Shown here one piece after another: positions 44,143 through 55,449 of a DNA stretch of 64,000 nucleotides. The position numbers were made by a program, and so were the translations under genes. This DNA comes from DATEDA01 sp963827595 (GTDB lineage Bacteria; Pseudomonadota; Gammaproteobacteria; Burkholderiales; SG8-39). The stretch lies in the NCBI GenBank assembly GCA_963827595.1, contig CAWHBT010000012.1, positions 248,001 through 312,000 of the forward strand, read 5' to 3'. Numbering within the stretch: position 1 is the first letter of the stretch; each line of letters starts with the position of its first letter. A model generated the notes under the pieces. It did no database searches and was not told the origin of the DNA. It saw only the letters and a list, made by a program, of their open reading frames with translations.

Positions 44143-45129
44143 ATGCGGCCTGAGCGCGTACGCGGTTCGATTCTCCTGATCCTGTGCGCATTGGTCGCCG
44201 GCGCGCAAGGCGCAGGCGAGGCGCGCGCGCAGGGCTATCCGAGCAAGCCGGTCCGCATAGTCATCCCCGCCAGCCCCGGCGGGGCGAGCGACCTGATCGC
44301 GCGCATGGTGGCGACGCCGCTCGCCGAAGTGCTCGGCCAGCCGGTCATCGTCGAGAACCGGGTCACCTCGGGCGGCATCGTCGGCACGCAGCAGGTCGCG
44401 GACGCGGCGCCCGACGGGCACACGCTGCTCGCCACGTTCGATACCTTCGCGATCAACCCGTTCATGTTCAAGAGCCTGAAATGGGATCCGGTCCGCGACT
44501 TCGCGCCGATCATGCAGCTCTGCCGCTACCCGCAGGTGCTGCTCGTGCACCCGAGCCTGGGCGTGAGGACGGTGGCGGAGTTCGTCGCGCTCGCCAAGCA
44601 GAAGGGTCCGCAGCTCAACTACGGCTCCGCGGGCCCGGCGTCGTCGAGCCGCCTCGCCTACGAGCTCTTCAAGGACACCGCCGGCATCGAGACCGTGCCG
44701 ATCCACTACAAAGGCGGCGGTCCCGCGATCCAGGACCTGCTCTCGGGCCAGGTGCAGGTGATGCTGATCCAGGGGGGCGGGTCGATCCAGCAACACGTCC
44801 GGACCGGCAAGCTGGTCGCGCTGGGCGTGAGCTCGCTCGCGCGCTCGAAGTTCTACCCGGAGGTGCCGACGATCGCGGAGACCTATCCCGGCTTCGAGAC
44901 CGAATCGTGGGTCGCGATGTTCGCGCCCGCGGCGACGCCGACGCCGGTCCTCGAACGGCTGCACGCCGCGCTGGACCGGATCGTCGCGGACGCCGGGATG
45001 CGGGAGCGACTGGAGGGCCAGGGGTGCGACGTGGTCGGCGGGCCGCCCGAGGCGCTCGCGCGGCGGGTGCGGGAGGATCAGGCCAAATGGGGCCGGATCA
45101 TCCGCGAGAAGAACATCGCGATCGACTGA
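44143..45129 (+). CDS. Tripartite tricarboxylate transporter (Bug family) substrate-binding protein
   Basis: 328 residues. Signal peptide (ILLILCALVAGAQGAGEARAQ) followed by the family motif YPSKPVRIVIPASPGGASD. Later segments TPLAEVLGQPVIVENRVTSGG, NYGSAGPASSSRLAYELF and VPIHYKGGGPAIQDLLSGQV are characteristic of Bug proteins, which bind carboxylates. No TctA/TctB permease genes are adjacent, which is common for the greatly expanded betaproteobacterial Bug family. I chose ATG 44143 for its GGGAGG Shine-Dalgarno. Followed 25 bases later by the UbiD-like gene. Confidence 0.93.
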   Translation: MRPERVRGSILLILCALVAGAQGAGEARAQGYPSKPVRIVIPASPGGASDLIARMVATPLAEVLGQPVIVENRVTSGGIVGTQQVADAAPDGHTLLATFDTFAINPFMFKSLKWDPVRDFAPIMQLCRYPQVLLVHPSLGVRTVAEFVALAKQKGPQLNYGSAGPASSSRLAYELFKDTAGIETVPIHYKGGGPAIQDLLSGQVQVMLIQGGGSIQQHVRTGKLVALGVSSLARSKFYPEVPTIAETYPGFETESWVAMFAPAATPTPVLERLHAALDRIVADAGMRERLEGQGCDVVGGPPEALARRVREDQAKWGRIIREKNIAID

Positions 45130-45154
45130 GCACCGCCCCGACGAAAGGACCCCG

Positions 45155-46796
45155 ATGGCTGCGCGGCCCTATCCGGACCTGCACGATCACCTGAAGGCGC
45201 TCGCAGCGGCCGGTCTGCTGGTCACGGTGGAACGGCCGATCAACAAGGACACCGAGATGCATCCGCTCGTGCGCTGGCAGTTCCGCGGCGGCATCGCGGA
45301 GCGGGACCGCAAGGCGTTCCTGTTCACCAACGTCGTCGACAGCAAGGGGCGCAAGTACGACATCCCGGTCGTGGTGGGCGCGCTCGCCGCGAGCCGCGAG
45401 ATCTACCGCATCGGCATGGGCTGCCCGCTCGAGCGGATCAACGAGGTCTGGACCGCAGGCGATGGCGCGACCGGTGGCGCCGCGGGTCGTGACCGATGCC
45501 CCGTGCCATGAGATCGTGATCACGGGGGCCGAGCTCGACCGGCCCGGAGCGGCGCTCGACTCGATCCCGCTGCCCATCTCCACGCCGGGCTGGGACATCG
45601 CGCCCTACACCACGCTGTCGCAGTACATCACGCGGGATCCGGAGACCGGCGTGCAGAACATGGGCATCTACCGCGGCCAGCTGAAGGCACCCAGGCGGCT
45701 CGGCATGAACCCGTCGCTCGAGCTGCGGCCCGGGATCTACATCCACTGGCAGAAGGCGAAAGCGCGCGGGGAGAAGCTCGCCGCCGCGGTGGTGCTCGGC
45801 GCCCCGCCGTGCGTCGCGTTCACCTCGGCGCAGAAGGTGCCGGAGACGCTCGACGAGCTTCACGTCGCGGGCGGACTCGTCGGCGCGCCGATCAACGTGG
45901 TGCGGGCGAAGACCGTCGACCTGCTGGTTCCGGCTGAAAGCGAGATCGTGATCGAGGGATACATCGACACCGAGTACCTCGAACCCGAGGCGCCGTTCGG
46001 CGAGTCGCACGGCCACGTCAACCTGCAGGAGTACAACGCCTTCATGGACGTGACCTGCATCACGCGGCGCCGCGAGGCCATCCTCACTTCGATCATCTCC
46101 CAGGTGACGCCGAGCGAATCGAGCCTGATCAAGCGCGTGGCGCTCGAGCCGCTGTTCCTGCAGCACCTGCGCCAGGCGCTCGGCATCCACGGCGTCAAGC
46201 GCGTGTCGATGCACGAGCCGCTCACGAACCTGCGCAAGGTGATCGTGCTGATCGTGGATCGCAACACCCCCCGGACCGAGATCTGGCGGGCGCTCTACGG
46301 GGCGGCAGCGTGGAACCGTGCTGCCGGCAAGTACGTCATCGCGGTGAACGAGGACATCGACCCGGACAATGCCGACGCGGTGTTCTGGGCGATGTCGTAC
46401 CGGGCCAACCCGGATCTCGACCTGCAGATCCTCAGGCACCGCGACCAGGGACACGGCCCGCGCAGCCGCCGGAACAACGGCGAGGACGCCTCGGTCCTGA
46501 TCGACGCGACGATGAAGGAGGACTTCCCGCCGATCTCGCTCCCCAAGCGCGAGTACATGGAGCGCGCGCGGCAGATCTGGGAAGAGCTCGGGCTGCCGCA
46601 GCTGAAGCCCGAGTCGCCGTGGTTCGGCTATTCGCTCGGCGAATGGCCGGACGAGCTGGAGGAGGCGGCCGAGCGCGCCGTCCGGGGCGAATACTTCGAG
46701 ACCGGCAAGCTGCTCGCGGCGCGACGGCGCAAGGACCTGCCGATGAATACCGAAGTGCGCGAGCTGCGGCGGGAACGGGACGAATCGGACGAATGA
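45155..46796 (+). CDS. UbiD-family decarboxylase (frameshifted)
   Basis: Prenylated-FMN-dependent (de)carboxylase family. The N-terminal part ends its frame at CPLERINEVW; the rest (MARPVAPRVV ... onward) continues in the +1 frame. Deleting one G of the GG near 45458 restores a single 546-residue product. Family features are EPEAPFGESHGHV (metal/prFMN region), NVVRAKTVDLLVPAESEIVIEGY and AVNEDIDPDNADAVFWAMSYR. A UbiX-type flavin prenyltransferase gene was not seen in the window. With the adjacent Bug binding protein, decarboxylation of an aromatic or heteroaromatic acid is inferred. Confidence 0.85.
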
Positions 46797-46806
46797 CTCG
46801 CAGCAG

Positions 46807-47364
46807 TCAATCTGCGTCAGCGCTTCTCTCCCGCCACCACCGATAGGCGAGGAAGCCGAGACCCGCGGCGATGCCGAGCCAGGCGACGGCGCGCAGTCCG
46901 TTCGCCAGAACGAGGTCCTGCTTGAGCAGCCCCCAGCGCGACAGGATCAGGTTCCAGTCGTGCAGGGCGTGCTCGCCGAAGCTCGCCAGCGGCAGCTGCA
47001 TGGCGCGCGCGTCGGCCAGGTAACGGGCTACGTTCAGGAGGCTCTGCCCGAGCCAGATGCCGCAGAGCGCGTACGAGACGGTCCAGCGCCGGCGCCAGAA
47101 CTCGAGCATGCAGACCGCCGGAAACAGGAGCTGGGCGAGCGTACCGCCGTAGACCGCGAGCCGGGCGCTGAACAGCCCGACGAGCGGATGACCGGCCTCG
47201 TGCACGGCAAAGTTGGCGTCGTCCACCAGCGGCACCCAGCCGTCGCCGCGCCACGTCCAAAAGGCGATGTAGGCGGTGAAGGCCGCCGCGCCCAGCAATC
47301 CGAAGGGCGAGACCGGCTTCCACGCCTCCCGGTTGATCCACGCGATCTGGTCGAGCAGGTGCAT
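46807..47364 (-). CDS. Uncharacterized membrane protein with HEAGH motif
   Basis: 185 residues, about five hydrophobic segments. The sequence DDANFAVHEAGHPLVGLF (about residues 48-65) contains an HExxH zinc-peptidase motif at a membrane boundary, followed by YGGTLAQLLFP. A C-terminal HDWNLILSRWGLL lies between helices. The HExxH with a following membrane helix recalls site-2-type proteases, but length and layout differ, and proteolytic function is not established. The gene lies two bases downstream of the Bcr/CflA exporter on the same strand, so the two may be cotranscribed. Confidence 0.75.
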   Translation of the reverse strand: MHLLDQIAWINREAWKPVSPFGLLGAAAFTAYIAFWTWRGDGWVPLVDDANFAVHEAGHPLVGLFSARLAVYGGTLAQLLFPAVCMLEFWRRRWTVSYALCGIWLGQSLLNVARYLADARAMQLPLASFGEHALHDWNLILSRWGLLKQDLVLANGLRAVAWLGIAAGLGFLAYRWWRERSADAD

Positions 47365-47366
47365 GT

Positions 47367-48581
47367 CTAAGGCGCGCGATGTGCGACGGGCGTCACCCGC
47401 CCCGCCGGCCGCACCACCAGCCAGAACGCCCCGAACGTCAGGACCGCACCGAGCGCGATCGCGCTCGTCATCGGCCGCTGCGTGCCGTCGTAGGCAAGGC
47501 CGACCGCGAGCGCGAAGCACGACGCGATCACGAATTGGCAGAACGACAGCAGCGAGGTCGCGGCGCCGGCGATCCTCGGGAACGGCGTCAGCGCGCCCGC
47601 GGTCGCCTGTGGCATGACCGCCGTGAACGAGAACATGAACACGAACATGGGCACCACGACGGCGGCCGGATGATCCACCCCGCCCAACGCCAGCGCGGCG
47701 AGGACGACGCCGGCGACCAGCATTACGGCAGTGGCAATCCGCAGCAACCCGTCGATGCCCAGGCGCAGCACGGTGCGCGCGGCCAGGTACCCGCCGAGGA
47801 GGCTGCCGATCATCACCACGCCGAACAGCACGCCGAACCCGCGCTCCCCGGCGCCCATCACCGCGACGAACACGAACGCGCTGCCGGCGAGGAACGCGAA
47901 CAGGCTGCCGAGGGAGAACGACGCCACCAGCAGGTAGCCGAGAAAGCGCCGGGAGCGTAGGAGGGTCACGAAGCTCGCCGCCATGGCCCGCGGATCGAGC
48001 GCCGAAGGGTCGGGCGTCTTCAGCGTTTCCGGGAGCCGGACTGCCGAGTAGGCGAGGGCGGCGGCAGCGTAGGTGGCGACGAACACGAAGTTCGCCTGCC
48101 AGCCGAGCCACACGTGCAGGTGGGCGCCCATGAGCGGCGCGACGATCGGCGCGACGCTGAGAATCATGCCCATGATCGACAGCATCTGCCCGGCGCGCTC
48201 GGCGGCGTGGAGATCGCGCACGACCGCGCGGGGGACGACGAACGCCGCCGATACGCCCACGGCCTGGAAGAAGCGCGCCGCGATCAGCGTCCGAACGTCG
48301 CCGGCGAGCGCGCACCCGGCCGAGGCCAGCACGAAGAGCGCGAGGCCCCAGAGCAGCACCGGCCGGCGCCCCCAGCGGTCCGACGCCGGCCCCACGACGA
48401 GCTGGGCGAGCCCCCAGCCGAACATGTACACCGACAGCGTGAGCTGGACCTGCTCGGAGCTCGCACCGAGCGCCTGCGTCATCGACGGCATCGAGACGAG
48501 GTAGATGTCCATCGTGAGCGGCGCGAGCGCGACGAGCGCGCCGAGGAGCCAGGTCATCGCGCGGGTGTGAGGACGCAGCAT
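47367..48581 (-). CDS. Bcr/CflA-type MFS drug exporter
   Basis: 404 residues, twelve helices. The N-terminal LGALVALAPLTMDIYLVSMPS, with its helix-1 acidic residue, and GWGLAQLVVGPASDRWGRRPVLLWG are classic Bcr/CflA signatures of drug:proton antiporters. It is the upstream partner of the HEAGH membrane protein gene and lies three bases after the isoaspartyl peptidase gene. The exported compound is not known. Confidence 0.92.
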   Translation of the reverse strand: MLRPHTRAMTWLLGALVALAPLTMDIYLVSMPSMTQALGASSEQVQLTLSVYMFGWGLAQLVVGPASDRWGRRPVLLWGLALFVLASAGCALAGDVRTLIAARFFQAVGVSAAFVVPRAVVRDLHAAERAGQMLSIMGMILSVAPIVAPLMGAHLHVWLGWQANFVFVATYAAAALAYSAVRLPETLKTPDPSALDPRAMAASFVTLLRSRRFLGYLLVASFSLGSLFAFLAGSAFVFVAVMGAGERGFGVLFGVVMIGSLLGGYLAARTVLRLGIDGLLRIATAVMLVAGVVLAALALGGVDHPAAVVVPMFVFMFSFTAVMPQATAGALTPFPRIAGAATSLLSFCQFVIASCFALAVGLAYDGTQRPMTSAIALGAVLTFGAFWLVVRPAGRVTPVAHRAP

Positions 48582-48584
48582 GCG

Positions 48585-49448
48585 TCAATGCATCCGGGCG
48601 ACCACGCGGCCCGCGCCCGCGACGAACCACGCGTGCGGCATCGCGCCGCCGCCGCGGATCGCGACGCCGACGCGCGCCGCGCGATCGAGGGCGATCACGC
48701 CTACGCTGTCGCCGCGCTCGAGCGGCAGCCGCCGCAGCGTCTCCGGCGCAGCGCGACCGGCGCTGCGGCCGGCGGCGACGCGGTCGCACAGCGACTTCGT
48801 GACCGCGTGGCGCAGGATGAGCTCGCCGCGGCCGGTCGCCGAGGCCGCGGCAAGCCGGGTGGCGTAATTGCCCGCGCCGGGGACCGGCGAGTCGCCGACG
48901 CGGCCCGGGAGCTTGAGCGCCGTGCCGCCGGTCGAGGTCGCGGCCGCCAGCCGGCCCTTCGTATCGAGTGCCACGGCGCCGACCGTGCCGGCAGCCTCGG
49001 CGGCCATCACGCTGCGAAAGCGCAGGCGGCTCTCCCGGGTGATGGGGTCGTAGTCGCGAAAGCCCTGGCGACGCGCAAACGCGGTCGCGCCGGGGCCCGC
49101 GAGCAGCACGTGCGGGGTGTCCTCCATCACCCGGCGGGCGACGAGGACCGGATTTCTGACGCGCCGGATCGCCGCGACGCCGCCGCAGCGGAGCTGCTCC
49201 CCGACCATCACTGCCGCGTCCATCTCCGCGTCGCCCTCGGAGTTGAGCGTCGAGCCGGTGCCGGCGTTGAACAGCGGGTCGTCCTCGAGCACGACGACGG
49301 CGGCGCACACCGCGTCGAGCGCCGACCCGCCGCCGGTCAGGATACGGCGGGCGGCTTCGACCGCCGCGCGCACCCCTTGCAAGGCGGCGCGCGTGTTGCG
49401 GCCGTCCCAGCGGCCGCAGCCGCCGTGGACCGCGATGGCGTAGCGCAT
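48585..49448 (-). CDS. Isoaspartyl peptidase / plant-type L-asparaginase
   Basis: 287 residues, a type 2 (Ntn-hydrolase) asparaginase precursor. The N-terminus AIAVHGGCG, the segment FNAGTGSTLNSEGDAEMDA and the autocleavage site GTVGAVALDTKGRLAAATST (Thr of GTVGAV becomes the new N-terminal nucleophile) are all present. It hydrolyses isoaspartyl dipeptides and asparagine. ATG 49448 gives the normal start; the next gene, puuD, ends at 49451, so it follows puuD on the same transcript. Confidence 0.93.
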   Translation of the reverse strand: MRYAIAVHGGCGRWDGRNTRAALQGVRAAVEAARRILTGGGSALDAVCAAVVVLEDDPLFNAGTGSTLNSEGDAEMDAAVMVGEQLRCGGVAAIRRVRNPVLVARRVMEDTPHVLLAGPGATAFARRQGFRDYDPITRESRLRFRSVMAAEAAGTVGAVALDTKGRLAAATSTGGTALKLPGRVGDSPVPGAGNYATRLAAASATGRGELILRHAVTKSLCDRVAAGRSAGRAAPETLRRLPLERGDSVGVIALDRAARVGVAIRGGGAMPHAWFVAGAGRVVARMH

Positions 49449-49450
49449 CG

Positions 49451-50644
49451 TCAATTGAGCGGCGCGCCGGAGGCGAGCCAGGCGCCGAGGAGCCGGCGTT
49501 CCTCGTCCGTCATCTTGGTGAGATTGCCGATCGGCATGGCGGGCGTGGCGATGGTCTGCTGGTGAATGCGCGGCGCGGCGGCCTTGATCTGCTGGGGCGT
49601 GTCGAGCTCCAGGCCGCCGGGAGGCTGCTGAAAGCCGACGAAGGTCGGCTTGGCGGAGTGGCACACCGCGCAGCGCGCCTGGATGATCGGCTGGACGCGC
49701 GCGAAGGTCACCGGCGCCGCGGCGGTCGTCGCGCGCGGCGCTGGCGCGATCGCGATTGCGACGGCGACCAGCAGTGCCGCCGCCGCTGCAGGCAGCGCGA
49801 CCGCGTTCTTCCCCGAGTGCCGCAGCACGAAGTACTGGCGGATCAATGCGCCCGCCAGCATGATCACCGCGAGCACCGCCCAGGCGTGACGGTGCCCGTA
49901 GGTCATCGGGTAGTGGATGCTCATCATGGTGAACAGCACCGGCAGGGTGAAATAGGTGTTGTGCACCGAGCGCTGCTTGCCGATGAGCCCATCGCGGAGC
50001 TCGGGCTCGCGGCCGGCGCGGATCGCCTCGACCATCCGCCGCTGCCCGGGGATGATGTGGAAGAAGACGTTCCACACCATGATCGTCCCGATCATCGCGC
50101 CGACGTGGATGTACGCGGCGCGCGGGCCGAAGACCTGCGCATAGCCCCACGCGGCGGCGACGGTGAGCAGGAAGAGGCACACCGCCAGGGCGAGCTCGCT
50201 CTTCACCGCCCGGCACAGGGCGTCGTAGACGAGCCAGCCGGCGATGAGCGATCCGGCGGAGATCGCGACCGCAGCGGGCACCGACAGATCCAGCACCGAG
50301 CGGTCGATCAGGTAGGTGTTCGCGCCCCACCAGTAGACGATCGCGAGCATGCCCATGCCGGAGAGCCAGGTGGTGTACGCCTCCCACTTGAACCAGTGGA
50401 GGCGATCCGCGAGCGGCTCGCTCTTCGGGCCGAGGAGGTACTTCTGCGCGCGATAGAACCCGCCGCCGTGCACCGCCCACACCTCGCCGCTGACCCCGCG
50501 CAGCTTGTCATTCGGGTCGCGGGGCGGGACGAGGTGGTTGTCGAGCCAGACGAAGTAGAACGACGCGCCGATCCAGGCGATGCCGGCGATCAGGTGCAGC
50601 CAGCGCACGCCGAGATTCAGCCAGTCGACGACGTAGGCTTCCAT
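49451..50644 (-). CDS. puuD: Membrane urate hydroxylase (cytochrome c-type urate oxidase)
   Basis: 397 residues. The N-terminal 300 residues hold eight membrane helices with the PuuD family sequence RWLHLIAGIAWIGASFYFVWLD and conserved histidines (VHGGGFYRAQKYLLGP, FHIIPGQRRM, VHNTYF). The C-terminal domain carries a haem-binding CAVCH motif followed by MPIGNLTKMTDEERRLLGAWL, whose methionine is a likely sixth ligand. It oxidizes urate to 5-hydroxyisourate and passes electrons to the respiratory chain. This supplies the missing first step for UraH and UraD at 2511-3389, about 46 kb away. Confidence 0.95.
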   Translation of the reverse strand: MEAYVVDWLNLGVRWLHLIAGIAWIGASFYFVWLDNHLVPPRDPNDKLRGVSGEVWAVHGGGFYRAQKYLLGPKSEPLADRLHWFKWEAYTTWLSGMGMLAIVYWWGANTYLIDRSVLDLSVPAAVAISAGSLIAGWLVYDALCRAVKSELALAVCLFLLTVAAAWGYAQVFGPRAAYIHVGAMIGTIMVWNVFFHIIPGQRRMVEAIRAGREPELRDGLIGKQRSVHNTYFTLPVLFTMMSIHYPMTYGHRHAWAVLAVIMLAGALIRQYFVLRHSGKNAVALPAAAAALLVAVAIAIAPAPRATTAAAPVTFARVQPIIQARCAVCHSAKPTFVGFQQPPGGLELDTPQQIKAAAPRIHQQTIATPAMPIGNLTKMTDEERRLLGAWLASGAPLN

Positions 50645-51379
50645 CTAGACCTCGACCACGAGATCGGGGACGAACGCCGTCGCCTCGCCCGGGTAGCCGC
50701 GGGCGTTGCAGACGACGCGGGTGCCGCGCACCGTGTAGTCGATCGCACTGTGCGTGTGGCCGTGGATCCAGAGCCGCGCGCGGCCCATCAGGTCCTCGAG
50801 GTTGCTGACGAAGGCGGGGTTCAGCGGGTGGGCCGCGAACTTGGATGCGATGCTCCCGGGATGGGGTGGGTGGTGGGTGACGACGACCGTCGGTCCCGGG
50901 AAAGGCGCGAGCAGCCGCGCGGTCAGCCAGGCGCGGTGGGCGTCGTGCAGCCCGGTCGAGTCGTCGACCGCGAACATCCGGTCGCGCCAGCGGATCGTCC
51001 GGAAGTCGACCAGCCACGCACCGTACTTCTCCAGGGCGAGCTTGCGGCCGGCCGCGCCGTTCAGCGCGAAGTCGGTCCAGAGCGTGCAGCCGAGGAAGCG
51101 AACGCCGTCGAGCTCGAGCTCGCCGCAGTCGAGCACGTGGACGTTGGTCCCCGCGGCGACGGCCCGCAGCGCCGCCTGCGTGGCGTGGAACTCGCCGTCG
51201 TAGGGCTCGTGGTTGCCGGCGACGTACAGCACCGGGGCGTCGAACGTCGCGCTTGCCCATGCGACGCCGGCCGCGCCGTTGTCGATGTCGCCGGCGAGGA
51301 CGACGAGGTCGGCTGCCGCCGGCGGCGGGTCGAAGGGCGCCGCCTCGCGATGCAGGTCCGAGAGGACCCGGATGCGCAT
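50645..51379 (-). CDS. Metallophosphoesterase
   Basis: 244 residues with the calcineurin-like five-block motif: D-x-H in LSDLHRE (8-10), GDIDNG, GNHE (GNHEPYDG), THHPPHPGS and GHTH (IHGHTHS). These residues bind a dinuclear metal centre and act on phosphomono- or diesters. The substrate is unknown. It lies directly before puuD on the minus strand with no gap and overlaps the cupin gene upstream by one base, so it is probably part of a cupin-phosphoesterase-puuD transcript. Confidence 0.88.
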   Translation of the reverse strand: MRIRVLSDLHREAAPFDPPPAAADLVVLAGDIDNGAAGVAWASATFDAPVLYVAGNHEPYDGEFHATQAALRAVAAGTNVHVLDCGELELDGVRFLGCTLWTDFALNGAAGRKLALEKYGAWLVDFRTIRWRDRMFAVDDSTGLHDAHRAWLTARLLAPFPGPTVVVTHHPPHPGSIASKFAAHPLNPAFVSNLEDLMGRARLWIHGHTHSAIDYTVRGTRVVCNARGYPGEATAFVPDLVVEV

Positions 51380-51906
51380 CACGTCCAGTGCAGGAAGAGT
51401 GGCCCGCCGGCCCCGTGGACCGGATCGCACTCGGGAAGCGGGACGCGCGCCACCGCCTCCACGCTGCGCCGCGCGTTGGAGTTGAGCGGCGTGCACATGT
51501 CGGCGTGCTGGCCGGCCGGGTAGGCGCCCACAATGCCGAGGTCGCCGCGCACGGAGAGCTTCTTGTGTCCGGTGCCCGCCGGCAGCACGATCACGTCGCC
51601 GGGTCGCGCGGTGACGGCGACGCCGCCGTCGCCACCGAACTGCACCGTCACCTCGCCGCTGTAGACGCCGAGCGCCTCGTGCGCGGTGGTGTGGAAGTGA
51701 TGGAACGGAAACACGCCGTTGCGCCACGCCGCCGGCCAGCGGTTGCGGTCAAAGAGCCGCTCGAAGGCCGCGGCCAGGTCCGCGCCCGCGATCGCGAGCG
51801 CCCCGGGGTACACGAGGAGCGGCCAGCGCGGGTGGTTGGGGATCGCGCCGCCGGGGGCGAGGTGGTGCGCGATGACGCGCGGGGGCTCGCTGCGGCGCGT
51901 GCTCAT
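51379..51906 (-). CDS. Cupin-domain protein (YjlB-like)
   Basis: 175 residues. A single cupin barrel is indicated by FPFHHFHTTAHEALGVYSGE (metal-binding histidines and glutamate of cupin motif 1) and ARPGDVIVLPAGTGHKKLS (motif 2). The C-terminal ADMCTPLNSNARRSVEAVARVPLPECDPVHG is typical of YjlB-like proteins of unknown function. Stop overlaps the phosphoesterase start by one base. Confidence 0.8.
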   Translation of the reverse strand: MSTRRSEPPRVIAHHLAPGGAIPNHPRWPLLVYPGALAIAGADLAAAFERLFDRNRWPAAWRNGVFPFHHFHTTAHEALGVYSGEVTVQFGGDGGVAVTARPGDVIVLPAGTGHKKLSVRGDLGIVGAYPAGQHADMCTPLNSNARRSVEAVARVPLPECDPVHGAGGPLFLHWT

Positions 51907-51942
51907 GGGTCGCTTCTCCGGGGCCCTGGAGAGTAGTCGATC

Positions 51943-52734
51943 CTACTTGGCGCGCCACCCGCCGTCGACCACCAGCGCGTGCCCGTTCACGTAGGCGGCC
52001 GCGTCCGAGGCGAGAAAGGCCACGGCGCCCGCGACGTCCTCCGCTGTGCCGCGCACGCCCGCGGGAACGAGCGCGCGAACCTGGTCGTCGTTCACCGCCA
52101 CGCCGCGCCCGCTCATGTCGGGGACGTTCGGCCCGAGGATCGCCTGCGAGTTCCGGCGCAGGTTGGTCGGGATCGCGCCGGGGCAGACGCAGTTGACGGT
52201 AATGCCCTGGGACGCGTAGCGCACCGCCATCTGGCGGGTGAGCCCCACCACGCCGTGCTTGGCGGCGACGTAGGCCGCGCCGCCACCGGTCCCGTTCAGG
52301 CCCGCGACCGAGGCCATGTTGACGATGCGCCCGCGGCCGCGCGGCAGCATCTCCGCCAGGGCGCGCTTGGCGCCGAGGAACACGCTCGTGAGGTCGATCT
52401 CGATCACCCGGCGCCAGAGCGCCTCGTCCATCTCGTCCACGTCGAAATAGCCGTCGAGCACGCCGGCGTTGTTGACCATCACTTCGAGCGGACCCAGCGC
52501 CGCGATCGCCGCGCCGAGCGCGGCATCGAGCTCGGCGGCGCGGCTCGCGTCGGCGCGCTGGGCGCGCGCCCGGCCTCCGGCCGCTTCGATGGCTTGCGCA
52601 GTATCGCGCGCGGTGCGTTCGTCGATGTCGATGGCGGCGACCGCGAAGCCGTCGGCCGCGAGCCGTCGCGCGATCGCTCGCCCGAGTCCCGAGCCGGCTC
52701 CGGTCACCGCCGCAAGGCCTTTGGCGTTCGTCAT
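51943..52734 (-). CDS. SDR-family oxidoreductase
   Basis: 263 residues, a classical short-chain dehydrogenase. Cofactor motif TGAGSGLGRAIA (11-22), NNAGVLDG, catalytic serine in MASVAG, and YVAAKHG (Tyr-x-x-x-Lys). The aspartate in AIDIDERTA after strand 2 favours NAD over NADP. A near-perfect Shine-Dalgarno AAGGAGG precedes ATG 52734. Its start overlaps the stop of the YdjM-like gene once that gene's frameshift is corrected. The substrate, a hydroxy or keto compound, is unknown. Confidence 0.92.
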   Translation of the reverse strand: MTNAKGLAAVTGAGSGLGRAIARRLAADGFAVAAIDIDERTARDTAQAIEAAGGRARAQRADASRAAELDAALGAAIAALGPLEVMVNNAGVLDGYFDVDEMDEALWRRVIEIDLTSVFLGAKRALAEMLPRGRGRIVNMASVAGLNGTGGGAAYVAAKHGVVGLTRQMAVRYASQGITVNCVCPGAIPTNLRRNSQAILGPNVPDMSGRGVAVNDDQVRALVPAGVRGTAEDVAGAVAFLASDAAAYVNGHALVVDGGWRAK

Positions 52735-53277
52735 GTCCGTTCCTCCTTTTCGAGTCCCGTTCGCAACCTCTGCGCCAGCGCGTACAGCGCGAGCGCGAGC
52801 AGGCACGGCACGCCGATCCATTTCAGCTCGCTCAGCGCCACCTCGGCGCCGCGGGGCGGAGAAGAATCCGCGCAGGAAGGGTGAGACCTCGAGCGGCGTC
52901 CACGGCATGAAGTACCGCGTGTCGTCGAGCGGCCAGAAGAACGGGATGCCGAGCCCGCCGTTGGTGAAGGCGTCGAGCACCGGGTGGGAGAGCGTGGCGG
53001 CCGAGAACGCCGCCGCGAGCCGCCAGAACTCGCCGCGCGGCGCGCTGCGAAATCCGAGCCAGGCGGCGAGCGGGCCGAGGAGGAGGGCGAAGAGCACGGT
53101 GTGGGTCAATCCCCGGTGCCCGAGCATGCTGTCCCACGGGACGCCGAACGAATAGGCAAAGACGTCGAGATCGGGCAGGACGCCGCAGGCGATCGCCCAC
53201 GCGACGACCTTCAGCCGCGCCCGGACGAGCACGCCGGCGGTCGCGATCACCGCCGCGTGGCCGACGATCGTGGGCAT
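52731..53277 (-). CDS. YdjM-like membrane metal-dependent hydrolase family protein (frameshifted)
   Basis: The N-terminus MPTIVGHAAVIATAG and the segments ACGVLPDLDVFAYSFGVPW and GHRGLTHTVLFALLLGP match the YdjM / LexA-regulated membrane-bound hydrolase family, with His and Asp metal ligands. After RGFFSA the frame is lost at a run of four G (plus strand 52853-52856). Removing one restores GAEVALSELKWIGVPCLLAL, a final membrane helix, and a stop overlapping the SDR start. As written, the open frame runs artificially into the SDR gene. The corrected product is about 181 residues. Confidence 0.75.
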
Positions 53278-53283
53278 GCGGTG

Positions 53284-55440
<2,157 letters not shown>

Positions 55441-55449
55441 GGCCGCGCC

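Noticed and set aside
46807..49308. Apparent 833-residue minus-strand protein
   Set aside because: Only the last 185 residues (HEAGH protein) are credible. The rest is out of frame with the MFS exporter and isoaspartyl peptidase genes.
51943..53277. Apparent fusion of a YdjM-like domain to an SDR enzyme
   Set aside because: Removing one G from a four-G run gives the YdjM-like gene its own membrane helix and a stop overlapping the SDR start, and the SDR has its own strong Shine-Dalgarno. The fusion is a frameshift artefact.
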